A stretch of DNA of 64,000 nucleotides, taken from the NCBI RefSeq assembly GCF_010020825.1, contig NZ_JAACJE010000001.1, positions 1,922,001 to 1,986,000 of the forward strand, given 5' to 3'. The stretch comes from Acidovorax sp. 210-6 (GTDB taxonomy: Bacteria > Pseudomonadota > Gammaproteobacteria > Burkholderiales > Burkholderiaceae_C). The notes beneath the pieces were generated by a model that was not told the DNA's origin, did no database searches, and was given only the letters and a program-made list of their open reading frames with translations. This document shows positions 45,438 to 54,024 of this stretch, one piece after another. Each line of letters starts with the position of its first letter. Positions within the stretch are counted from its first letter, which is position 1. Made by a program: the position numbers and the translations under genes.

Positions 45438-46274
45438 TCAGGCCTGTCGCACGAGCAGCGCTTCCTCGATCTTGCCAGCCAGCTGCGCGATCGCCAGCGC
45501 CGCTGGGCAGCCCGGAAGCTGCAGCAGCAGCAACTGGCGCCGCATCACGGCATCGCGCACGGCGGGGTCGGCCGGAATGTCGCCCATGTGGATGAGCCTT
45601 AGTGCGCGACCGGTGGCGGTGGTCACAAACCGTTCCAACACCTGTTGCAGCTGGCCGGTAATGGCCCGGCCGTCGCCGGGGCGGGCCGTCTGGTTGATGA
45701 CCATGCGCACATGCTGGCGCTTCTGCTGCATGGCCAGCACCTTGATGGCGGCGTAGGCGTCGGTCAGTGACGTGGGTTCGGGCGTGGCCACGATCAGCAC
45801 CTCGGAAGCCAGTGAGACGGAGAACAGCACCACGTCGGAGATGCCGGCGCCGGTATCGAGCAGGATCACATCGAAACGGGGCGCCAAGGTCTGGATCACG
45901 TTCAGAAACTGCGTACGGACCTCGGGCGTGAGGCGCGAGTACTCGACCATGCCCGAACCCGCCAGCAGCACGGAAAAGCCCCCTGGCGCTTCGATCACAG
46001 CGTCGTCGAGGGTGGATTTACCCGTGAACACGTCGTGCAGCGTGGTCTTGGGATACAGGTTCAGCACCACGTCCAGGTTGGCCAGGCCCAGGTCGGCATC
46101 CAGAACGAGCACGCGCTGGCCGCGGCGGGTGAGTGCGGCGGCCAGGTTGGCCGACACGAAGGTTTTGCCCACGCCCCCCTTGCCGCTGGTGATGGCAATG
46201 ATGCGGGCACCCGTGGGCGCACCGGTGGGGGGGACGGTGGGGGAGGGAATGGAATTGGACGACGCTGGGCTCAT
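45438..46274 (-). CDS. MinD/FlhG-like ParA-family ATPase
   Basis: A 278-residue cytosolic ATPase. The deviant Walker A is SGKGGVGKTFVSANLAAAL; LVLDADLGLANLDVVLNLYP is the A' region; DVILLDTGAGISDVVLFSVSLASEVLIVATPEPTSLTDAYAAIK is Walker B and the MinD/FlhG-like switch. Residues 1-22 are a proline-rich extension. FlhG proteins set flagellar number, but no flagellar genes are nearby. It follows the GGDEF gene by 10 bp and is probably in its operon, suggesting a shared motility or polarity role (inference). Confidence 0.9.
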   Translation of the reverse strand: MSPASSNSIPSPTVPPTGAPTGARIIAITSGKGGVGKTFVSANLAAALTRRGQRVLVLDADLGLANLDVVLNLYPKTTLHDVFTGKSTLDDAVIEAPGGFSVLLAGSGMVEYSRLTPEVRTQFLNVIQTLAPRFDVILLDTGAGISDVVLFSVSLASEVLIVATPEPTSLTDAYAAIKVLAMQQKRQHVRMVINQTARPGDGRAITGQLQQVLERFVTTATGRALRLIHMGDIPADPAVRDAVMRRQLLLLQLPGCPAALAIAQLAGKIEEALLVRQA

Positions 46275-46284
46275 GGTCTTGCCT

Positions 46285-47133
46285 TCAGGGGGCGTTGTCT
46301 TTGGGGATCATGGCGGCCAGGTCGCCCCAACCGGAGGGGGTGTAAAGCGGGCCGATGAGCATGCCTTTTTCATCCGCGCTGACCGTGCTGTCGGGCTGGG
46401 GTTCAATGCACACGCGGTTGCGGCCCTCGGCCTTGGCCAGGTACAGCTGGTGGTCGGCACGGTCGGTCCAGAGAATGGGAGAGGAGCGGATCCACTGCAT
46501 GGCATAGGCACCGCCAATGCTGATCGTCACCTCCAACTGGGTCGATGGGTCGATCTGCACGGGTGTGGCCGCCACGGCGCGCCGGATGCGCTCGGCCACT
46601 GCCATGCCAAAAGCCGCCTGGCAGGCGGGCATGACGATCGCGAATTCCTCGCCGCCGTAGCGCGCCAGCGTGTCCATGGGCCGCACGCATTGCGCCAGGG
46701 TGCGCGCCACGGCCTGCAGCACCCGGTCGCCCGCACTGTGGCCGTAGGTGTCATTGACCTGCTTGAAACGGTCGATGTCCAGCATCAACAGCAGTGCGGC
46801 TTCACCTGAACGCGCCACGCGGTCGATCTCGCGGTCCAGCACGGCCTGGAAATGCCTGCGGTTGGCCAGGCCCGTCAGAGGGTCTTTGAGCGACAGAGTG
46901 CACAGACCGTCGATGATTTCCTGCAGCTGGCGCGCGGGCGTCTGCCCCGGCGCGGGCAGGCAGCCCGCGTCCATGCCGACGAGCGCACAGGCTGTCTCCA
47001 GGCGCAATTCGCGCAGATCGACAAGGGAATGGTCAGGTTTGGGCAGCACAGGCGTGAACAGAGCAGACGCCAAAGTGTACCTTTGCCCCGAGGCGCCATG
47101 AGTGCACAAATAGCGGGTAAAGAACCTGCTCAT
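46285..47133 (-). CDS. GGDEF-domain protein (probable diguanylate cyclase)
   Basis: A 282-residue protein. The N-terminal 85 residues have no recognised domain. The GGDEF domain begins SLKDPLTGLANRRHFQAVLDREI. The active loop is RYGGEEFAIVMP, with an inhibitory RxxD (RPMD) five residues before. The C-terminal tail (DEKGMLIGPLYTPSGWGDLAAMI) is unusual. The start is uncertain: ATG 47133 lies only 19 bp from the divergent lyase gene. Confidence 0.85.
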   Translation of the reverse strand: MSRFFTRYLCTHGASGQRYTLASALFTPVLPKPDHSLVDLRELRLETACALVGMDAGCLPAPGQTPARQLQEIIDGLCTLSLKDPLTGLANRRHFQAVLDREIDRVARSGEAALLLMLDIDRFKQVNDTYGHSAGDRVLQAVARTLAQCVRPMDTLARYGGEEFAIVMPACQAAFGMAVAERIRRAVAATPVQIDPSTQLEVTISIGGAYAMQWIRSSPILWTDRADHQLYLAKAEGRNRVCIEPQPDSTVSADEKGMLIGPLYTPSGWGDLAAMIPKDNAP

Positions 47134-47151
47134 GCCCGCTACGATGGCGGC

Positions 47152-48393
47152 ATGCAAGACACAAACCCATTCCCGGACCCGGCCACTGCACTGATCCACC
47201 ACGCGTACCAGCCCCCGGCAGGCTTCGAGGCGCCGCAGCCTGGTGTTTTCAAGGCCTCTACCGTCATCTTCCCCAACGTGGCCGCAATGCGCGAGCGCGA
47301 GTGGAAGGACAAAAGCGGCTACACCTACGGCCTGCACGGCACGCCCACCACCTTCATTCTGGAAGAGCGCATCTGCGCGCTTGAAGGAGGCCTGCAGTGT
47401 GTGCTGGTGCCCAGCGGCCTGGCGGCGTTGGCCAATGTGGCGCTGGCCTTGCTGCGCCAGGGCGACGAGGTGCTGGTTCCCGACAACGCCTATGGGCCCA
47501 ACAAGGCCATGACGGCCTCGCTGCTGGCGCAGTTTGGCGTACGCCATGCGCTGTACGACCCGCTGGACCCTGCCGACCTGGCGCAGCGCATCACCCCCGC
47601 CACGCGGCTGGTGTGGCTGGAGGCACCGGGCTCGGTGACGCTGGAGTTTCCCGACCTGCGTGCCCTGGTGGCCCTGTGCCGTGAGCGCGGTGTGACCACC
47701 GCGCTGGACAACACCTGGGGCGCGGGCCTGGCGTTTCGTCCGTTCGACCTGATGGGCGATGGCAGTGGCAGCCTGGCGGTGGATGTGTCTGCCCATGCCC
47801 TGACCAAGTACCCCAGCGGCGGGGGCGATGTGCTGATGGGCAGCATCACCACGCGTGACCCGGCACTGCACCTGCGCATCAAGCTGGCCCACATGCACCT
47901 GGGCCTGGGCGTAGGTGCCAACGATGCCGAAGCCGTGCTGCGGGCCTTGCCCAGCGTGGCGCTGCGCTACCACACCCACGACCGGGTGGCGCGGAACCTG
48001 GCCCGGTGGATGCAGCATCAGGCCCCCGTGGTGCAGGTGCTGCACCCGGCGTTGGAAGGCGCTCCGGGCCATGCGCACTGGCATGCCTTGTGTGGCCAGG
48101 CTCAGGACGGGCAGGGCGCTGCGGCAGGTTTGTTCAGCGTGGTGTTCGACCCCGCGATCCCGCAGGCGCAGGTGGACCACTTTTGCGACAGCCTGCACTT
48201 GTTCCGCCTGGGCTACAGCTGGGGTGGACCCATGAGCCTGGTGGTGCCCTACGACCTCGCCAGCATGCGGCAACGACCCAGCACCCATGTGCGACCGGGG
48301 CATGTGGTGCGGTTTTCCATCGGCCTGGAGGCGCAGGCCGACCTGCGCGCCGACCTGGCGCAGGCACTACGCAGCGCCTTTGTGCAGAGGTAG
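47152..48393 (+). CDS. Cys/Met-metabolism PLP enzyme (cystathionine beta-lyase type)
   Basis: A 413-residue PLP-dependent enzyme of the MetC/MetB fold. The lysine that binds PLP is in SAHALTKYPSGGGDVLMGS. SGLAALANVALALLRQGDEVLVPDNAYGPNK and TRLVWLEAPGSVTLEFPDL are characteristic. FRLGYSWGGPMSLVVPYD near the C-terminus fits the beta-lyase group, and HVVRFSIGLE closes the domain. The probable reaction is C-S lysis of cystathionine to homocysteine. ATG 47152 is used; the longer upstream frame overlaps the divergent GGDEF gene. Confidence 0.92.
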   Translation: MQDTNPFPDPATALIHHAYQPPAGFEAPQPGVFKASTVIFPNVAAMREREWKDKSGYTYGLHGTPTTFILEERICALEGGLQCVLVPSGLAALANVALALLRQGDEVLVPDNAYGPNKAMTASLLAQFGVRHALYDPLDPADLAQRITPATRLVWLEAPGSVTLEFPDLRALVALCRERGVTTALDNTWGAGLAFRPFDLMGDGSGSLAVDVSAHALTKYPSGGGDVLMGSITTRDPALHLRIKLAHMHLGLGVGANDAEAVLRALPSVALRYHTHDRVARNLARWMQHQAPVVQVLHPALEGAPGHAHWHALCGQAQDGQGAAAGLFSVVFDPAIPQAQVDHFCDSLHLFRLGYSWGGPMSLVVPYDLASMRQRPSTHVRPGHVVRFSIGLEAQADLRADLAQALRSAFVQR

Positions 48394-48490
48394 CGCTTGT
48401 CATAGCCGATCAAATCAGTCGGATTTGGTTTGATTGGCATCAAGAAGGCAGGTGGCGGCATACAGTGCATTGGACTTCATCGCGCATGCC

Positions 48491-49288
48491 ATGACCACCA
48501 CCAGCCAAACCGAATCCAGCCCATTCACGGTCAGTTTGCAGCCATTGAACTGGGGCGATCCGCTGCGTTGGCTGGCCCTGGGCTGGGCGGACCTGCGCGC
48601 GGCGCCAGGGGTGGCCGTGTTCTATGGCTGCTGCTTTTGGGGCATGGCGCTGATGCTGGGCTGGGTGTTTCGCCGTCAGCCTGAGTATGTGATGTCGCTG
48701 GCCAGCGGCTGTCTGCTCGTGGGGCCTTTTCTGGCCATGGGTCTGTATGACACCAGCCGCCGCCGCCAGGTCGGCCTGGCACCGGAACTGGGCAGTTCAC
48801 TGACCTGCTGGGACCGCCATCTGGGCAGCATGGGGCTGCTGGTGCTGGTGCTGGTCATTGTTGAGTTGCTGTGGGGGCGGGCTTCTCTGGTGGTGTTCGC
48901 GGTGTTCTTCAACACCGGGCTTCCATCCACCACCGGTGTGGTGGACGCCCTGCTGAGCCCGCAGAACTGGAGCTTTGTGGGGGTGTACCTGTTGGTGGGT
49001 GGCGTTTTTGCTGCGCTGGTTTTTTCCACCACAGTGGTGTCCATTCCCATGATCCTGGACAGAGACACCGATGCGCTGACCGCCGCCATCACCAGCATGC
49101 GTGTGGTGCTGGACAACCCAGGCGTGATGGTGCTGTGGGGCAGCCTGATCACGCTGATGGTGGCGCTTTCCCTGTGGGCCTGGGGTGCGGGCCTGTTGGT
49201 GGTGGGGCCGCTTCTGGGGCATGCGAGCTGGCATGCCTACCGCACCGCTGTGCGTTCGGCAGGGCAAACCGGGCTGGCGGGGGCTTGA
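48491..49288 (+). CDS. DUF2189 family membrane protein
   Basis: A 265-residue protein with about six hydrophobic helices. The family-typical start LQPLNWGDPLRWLALGWADLRAAPGVAVFYGCCFWGMALML is followed by SLASGCLLVGPFLAMGLYDTSRRRQVG. A later block RDTDALTAAITSMRVVLDNPGVMVLWG is also conserved. Function is unknown. ATG 48491 is chosen over a start 57 bp upstream. Confidence 0.87.
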   Translation: MTTTSQTESSPFTVSLQPLNWGDPLRWLALGWADLRAAPGVAVFYGCCFWGMALMLGWVFRRQPEYVMSLASGCLLVGPFLAMGLYDTSRRRQVGLAPELGSSLTCWDRHLGSMGLLVLVLVIVELLWGRASLVVFAVFFNTGLPSTTGVVDALLSPQNWSFVGVYLLVGGVFAALVFSTTVVSIPMILDRDTDALTAAITSMRVVLDNPGVMVLWGSLITLMVALSLWAWGAGLLVVGPLLGHASWHAYRTAVRSAGQTGLAGA

Positions 49289-49325
49289 AGCTGCTACAGT
49301 GGCTTACCACTGCAGAAAGTACACC

Positions 49326-49511
49326 TTGGCAACACCCAACTACGGCTACGAAAAGCGCCAGCGCGAGCTGGCCAAAAAACAGAAAAAAGAAGACAAATTG
49401 CGTGCCCGTGCCGCCACTGCGCGCCGAGGCGCAGGGGACAACGGGGCCGAGCCGTCTCCGAGCCCGCCCGCACCGCAGGACGGGCAGACACCTAACGCAG
49501 CAAACCCTTGA
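49326..49511 (+). CDS. Small basic protein with TTG start
   Basis: A 61-residue protein starting MATPNYGYEKRQRELAKKQKK if TTG 49326 is used; no ATG or GTG precedes the conserved part. The lysine/arginine-rich helix (residues 7-31) and a proline-rich tail suggest a nucleic-acid- or ribosome-associated role, which is speculative. I recall similar small proteins in related genera. The 3' end overlaps the esterase stop by 20 bp on the other strand. Confidence 0.65.
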   Translation: MATPNYGYEKRQRELAKKQKKEDKLRARAATARRGAGDNGAEPSPSPPAPQDGQTPNAANP

Positions 49512-50151
49512 GCGCGGGCCACACGTTGTCCAGCATGCGCGGATGGGCCTGCTCGTTGGGGTGAATCCGGTCCGTCTGGAACCAGCGCATGGCATCCGGC
49601 GCATTGGCCACCCCCTCCAGCAAAAAGGGCACCAGTGCGGTCTTGTACTGCTGGGACACGGTGACAAAGGTCTGGGCAAAGCGGCGCGTGTAGTCGCCGC
49701 CATAGTTGGGCGGCACCTGCATGCCCACCAGCAGCACCTGGGCACCGGCTTTTTGCGCCGCCTGCACCATGGTGGCCAGGTTGTCCTCGGTGTTCTTCAG
49801 CGGCAGTCCGCGCAGCGCATCATTCCCCCCCAGTTCGATCACCACCACAGTGGGCTGGTGCTGCGTCAGCAGCGCGGGCAGGCGGGCGCGGCCCCCAGCG
49901 GTGGTGTCGCCGCTCACGCTGGCGTTCACCACCTTGGCATTCACCTTCTGTTCTTGCAGGCGCTGCTGAAGCAGGGCCACCCAGCCCGAGCCACGCTGGA
50001 TGCCGTATTCGGCGCTCATCGAATCGCCCACCACCACAATCGTGTGCGCACGCCCCTTGCCTGCCGCCAGGCCTGGCGCAGCGTAAAGCCCCACCAGAGC
50101 GCCGCTCGCGGCGCTCAGGATAAAGTGGCGACGATTCCCTTTGGTATTCAC
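49492..50151 (-). CDS. GDSL-family arylesterase/lysophospholipase (TesA-like)
   Basis: A 219-residue exported SGNH hydrolase. Block I VVVGDSMSAEYGI holds the nucleophile serine, block III VVVIELGGNDALRGLP the oxyanion asparagine, and block V TDRIHPNEQAHPRML the catalytic Asp/His. The N-terminus NRRHFILSAASGALVGL has a twin-arginine motif, so Tat export is possible. GTG 50151 has AAAGG upstream and is preferred over ATG 50175, which overlaps the divergent ABC gene start. TesA-like esterases commonly face an ABC ATPase, as here. Confidence 0.92.
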   Translation of the reverse strand: MNTKGNRRHFILSAASGALVGLYAAPGLAAGKGRAHTIVVVGDSMSAEYGIQRGSGWVALLQQRLQEQKVNAKVVNASVSGDTTAGGRARLPALLTQHQPTVVVIELGGNDALRGLPLKNTEDNLATMVQAAQKAGAQVLLVGMQVPPNYGGDYTRRFAQTFVTVSQQYKTALVPFLLEGVANAPDAMRWFQTDRIHPNEQAHPRMLDNVWPALKGLLR

Positions 50152-50173
50152 TTGCGGACACCTTTCTACGTTC

Positions 50174-50869
50174 ATGTCTGATTCTTCCACGCCCCCCGTG
50201 ACCCCGGTCATTGCCGTCGAGCATGTGTTCAAGTCGGTCAGCGACTCCACGGGCACGCTCGACATTCTGCGCGACATCGATTTCCGCCTGGCGCCCAGGG
50301 AAACCGTGGCCATTGTGGGCGCCTCGGGCTCGGGCAAGAGCACGCTGCTGTCCATCATTGCCGGGCTGGACACCCCCACGCGCGGCACGGTGCGCCTGGA
50401 CGGGCAAGACCTGTTCGCGCTGGACGAGGATGCCCGCGCCGCACTGCGGGCGCAGAAAGTGGGCTTTGTGTTCCAGAGCTTTCAGCTCATGGGCAACCTG
50501 ACGGCGCTGGAGAACGTCATGCTGCCGCTGGAGCTGGCGGGCCAGCGCGATGCGCGCCAGCGTGCCGCCGATATGCTGGCCCACGTGGGCCTGGGCCAGC
50601 GCCTGGGGCATTACCCCAAGCTGCTGTCGGGTGGCGAACAGCAGCGCGTGGCCTTGGCGCGGGCGTTTGTTGTGCAGCCGGCCGTGCTGCTGGCCGACGA
50701 GCCCACCGGCAGCCTGGACTACGCCACCGGCGAGACCATCATGGAGCTGATGTTCCAGCTCAACCGCGAGCAGGGCACGACCCTGGTGCTCGTCACGCAC
50801 GACCGGGGCATTGCCCAGCGCTGCGAGCGGCGCATCACCATCGAGGCCGGGCGCATTGCAGATATGTAG
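50174..50869 (+). CDS. LolD/YbbA-type ABC transporter ATP-binding protein
   Basis: A 231-residue ATPase with Walker [10 protein letters not shown], signature [15 protein letters not shown], Walker [14 protein letters not shown] and H-loop [34 protein letters not shown] matches the YbbA/LolD group. The usual YbbP permease is not adjacent, as the next gene is rlmB. ATG 50174 is divergent from the esterase gene. Confidence 0.92.
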   Translation: MSDSSTPPVTPVIAVEHVFKSVSDSTGTLDILRDIDFRLAPRETVAIVGASGSGKSTLLSIIAGLDTPTRGTVRLDGQDLFALDEDARAALRAQKVGFVFQSFQLMGNLTALENVMLPLELAGQRDARQRAADMLAHVGLGQRLGHYPKLLSGGEQQRVALARAFVVQPAVLLADEPTGSLDYATGETIMELMFQLNREQGTTLVLVTHDRGIAQRCERRITIEAGRIADM

Positions 50870-50930
50870 TGTTTTTTGGCTCTAACGCAATAAATACAAG
50901 TGCAAGCAGCTATTAAAACAATAGCAAATG
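50870..50930 (-). repeat. Interspersed repeat, copy C (inverted)
   Basis: It begins right after the ABC gene stop. On the minus strand it reads CATTTGCTATTGTTTTAATA, then GCTGCTTGCACTTG, and ends GAGCCAAAAAAC. That matches the first half of copies A and B well and their second half less well. It fills most of the 83-bp gap before rlmB. Confidence 0.6.
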
Positions 50931-50952
50931 GCGCAGCGGATAATCATCCCCC

Positions 50953-51696
50953 ATGTCCAGTCCCAAAGTCCTGTTCGGCTTCCATGCCGTGGGGGTGCGC
51001 CTCAAGACCGCACCGCAATCCATCATCGAGATCTATTACGAGCCCACGCGCCGTGACCAGCGCATGCGCCAATTCCTGGAGCGTGCGCGCGAAGCCGGGG
51101 TGCGCCTGATCGAGGCCGACGGCCTGCGCCTGGCCAAGCTCTCGGGCAGCCACGGCCACCAGGGCGTGGCCGCGCGGGTCAACCCCATGGCCCAGGCCAG
51201 CTCGCTGGACGACCTGCTCGACCAGCTCGAAGCCGACGGCGGGGTGCCGCTGCTGCTGGTGCTCGACGGCATCACCGACCCGCACAACCTGGGCGCCTGC
51301 CTGCGCGTGGCCGATGGGGCGGGTGCCCATGCCGTGATTGCACCCAAGGACCACGCCTGCGGTATCAACGCCACCGTGGCCAAGGTGGCCAGCGGCGCGG
51401 CCGAGACCATTCCGTATTTCATGGTGACCAACCTGGCGCGCACACTCAACGAGCTGAAGGAGCGCAACATCTGGATCATCGGCACCAGCGACGATGCGCC
51501 CCAAACCATTTACCAGGCGGATTTCAAGGGCCCCGTGGCGCTGGTGCTGGGCGCCGAAGGCGATGGCATGCGCCAGCTCACGCGCAAGACCTGCGATGCG
51601 CTGATCAGCATCCCCATGCAGGGTGCGGTCGAAAGTCTGAACGTGTCCGTGGCCAGCGGGGTGTGCCTCTACGAGGCCCTGCGCCAGCGCAGCTGA
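50953..51696 (+). CDS. rlmB: 23S rRNA (guanosine-2'-O)-methyltransferase RlmB
   Basis: A 247-residue SPOUT-family methyltransferase modifying G2251 of 23S rRNA. Residues 1-75 are the substrate-binding domain (LFGFHAVGVRLKTAPQSI). The knotted catalytic part has LVLDGITDPHNLGACLRVADGAGAHAVIAPKDHA, LVLGAEGDGMRQLTRKTCDALISIPMQG and ESLNVSVASGVCLYEALRQR. Start ATG 50953. Confidence 0.95.
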   Translation: MSSPKVLFGFHAVGVRLKTAPQSIIEIYYEPTRRDQRMRQFLERAREAGVRLIEADGLRLAKLSGSHGHQGVAARVNPMAQASSLDDLLDQLEADGGVPLLLVLDGITDPHNLGACLRVADGAGAHAVIAPKDHACGINATVAKVASGAAETIPYFMVTNLARTLNELKERNIWIIGTSDDAPQTIYQADFKGPVALVLGAEGDGMRQLTRKTCDALISIPMQGAVESLNVSVASGVCLYEALRQRS

Positions 51697-51703
51697 GCAA
51701 GGC

Positions 51704-52483
<780 letters not shown>

Positions 52484-52724
52484 TCGCCATGGATCGCTGG
52501 GCTCGGTGGTGGCGCGCATGCCACCGGGACGGTGGTCACAGTCCTGTGGGGTGATGAGGTGCTGGTGGGGCCAAGCACCATGCAGCTGCACGTTGCGCGT
52601 GCACCCCAGCCAAGGGTTTTCACTGTGTCCGCACAGCCGCAGGCTGTCGCTGAACTGACAGGCGGGGCAGGGGGCCGGAACGTAATCTTCGGCCACCTTT
52701 TCTTGCATGGAGCCCCGCACCACC

Positions 52725-53891
52725 ATGAGCCGCCGCGATTTTCTTCTGCATTCCACCCAGGCCCTGGCCGTCGGCACCATGCCCGCCTGGATGCGCCACA
52801 GCCACGCCGCCGAGACCGAGGGCGTCGGGCGCGTGGTCACCCTGGGCTGTTCCATGGCGCTCTCCGGCCCCCTGGGCGCGGCGGGCCTGGAACAGGTGGC
52901 CGGCATGAAAGCAGCGTTCCACGAGATCAATCGCTCCGGTGGCATCCATGGACGCGAGATCGCATTGCAGGTCATGGACGATGCCTATGTCCCCGCGCGC
53001 ACCCTGAAGAACGTGACGGAGCTGATCGATGGCCAGTCGGTCTTTGCCCTCATCTCGCCCATGGGCACGGCCAACACAGCGGCCTTGTTGCCACTCATCG
53101 AGGGCAAGGGCATTCCAACGGTGGGGCCGATTACGGGCGCGCCCTCCGTCCGCAGCCCCGAGCAGCGCAACCTGTTCTTTGTGCGCCCCAGCTATGCCGA
53201 TGAGGCGCGCCGCCTGGTGCGGCAGATGGTGGACATGGGTTTGCGCCGCATTGCCGTGGTGTACCTGGACAACCCCTTCGGAAAGGAGGTGCTGGGCTAC
53301 CTGTCCGCCGCACTGGACGAGGCGCAGGTCGAGCGTGCCGGCGCTTTTGCCCTGGCTGTGGACGGCAAGAACGGCGAGGAGGTGGCCGAGAAGGTCTATG
53401 CCGATCGACCGGGGGCGGTGGTGCTGGCCACCACGGGCACAGCCAATACGGCTTTTGTGCTGCCATTCCGCGCGCGCGCCAAGACCGTGCCGCTGGCAGG
53501 CCTTTCGGTGACGCTCTTTGTCTCCGAGTTGCCCAAGCTCGGGGACGCTACGCGGGGAATGGCTGCGGTGCAGGTGTTTCCGGATGCCACCTCCGCCAAG
53601 TCGGTGGTGGTGCGCAAGTTCCAGACTTCGATGAAGAGCGCGGGAGCGAAGCCGGAGTACCTCACCAGCGGCAGCAGCCTGGAGGGCTGGATCAACGCCC
53701 AGGTCATGATCGAAGGTCTGCGCAACGCAGGCAAGGACCTCAGTCGCGAGCGCCTGCGCGCCGGGCTGGCGGGCATTCGCTCGCTGTCCTTTGGTGATTT
53801 CCATGTGGGCTTTGGCAACAAGGCCCCTTATGTCGGGTCGAACACGCTGTATCTGGCCATTTATGCGGAAAACGGACGCCGGGTGAGTTGA
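52725..53891 (+). CDS. Orphan branched-chain-type ABC substrate-binding protein (Tat signal)
   Basis: A 388-residue periplasmic binding protein. The N-terminus [30 protein letters not shown] carries a twin-arginine motif. Core blocks are [53 protein letters not shown] and [22 protein letters not shown]. No permease or ATPase genes are adjacent. It is a paralogue of the protein encoded at 10431. An in-frame ATG at 52707 is an alternative start. The neighbouring two-component genes hint at a sensing role (speculative). Confidence 0.9.
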   Translation: MSRRDFLLHSTQALAVGTMPAWMRHSHAAETEGVGRVVTLGCSMALSGPLGAAGLEQVAGMKAAFHEINRSGGIHGREIALQVMDDAYVPARTLKNVTELIDGQSVFALISPMGTANTAALLPLIEGKGIPTVGPITGAPSVRSPEQRNLFFVRPSYADEARRLVRQMVDMGLRRIAVVYLDNPFGKEVLGYLSAALDEAQVERAGAFALAVDGKNGEEVAEKVYADRPGAVVLATTGTANTAFVLPFRARAKTVPLAGLSVTLFVSELPKLGDATRGMAAVQVFPDATSAKSVVVRKFQTSMKSAGAKPEYLTSGSSLEGWINAQVMIEGLRNAGKDLSRERLRAGLAGIRSLSFGDFHVGFGNKAPYVGSNTLYLAIYAENGRRVS

Positions 53892-54024
53892 GAACCGGGG
53901 TTTCGGTTGCGTTCTACAGGGGAGTGTCAGCGCGGCGTGTGGGACCAGCAGCATCCGTCTTACCAAAATGGACTCCGTGGGGCGGCGTCACTGCAGTCCT
54001 TGTGCAATCATTTGACAGTACGCC

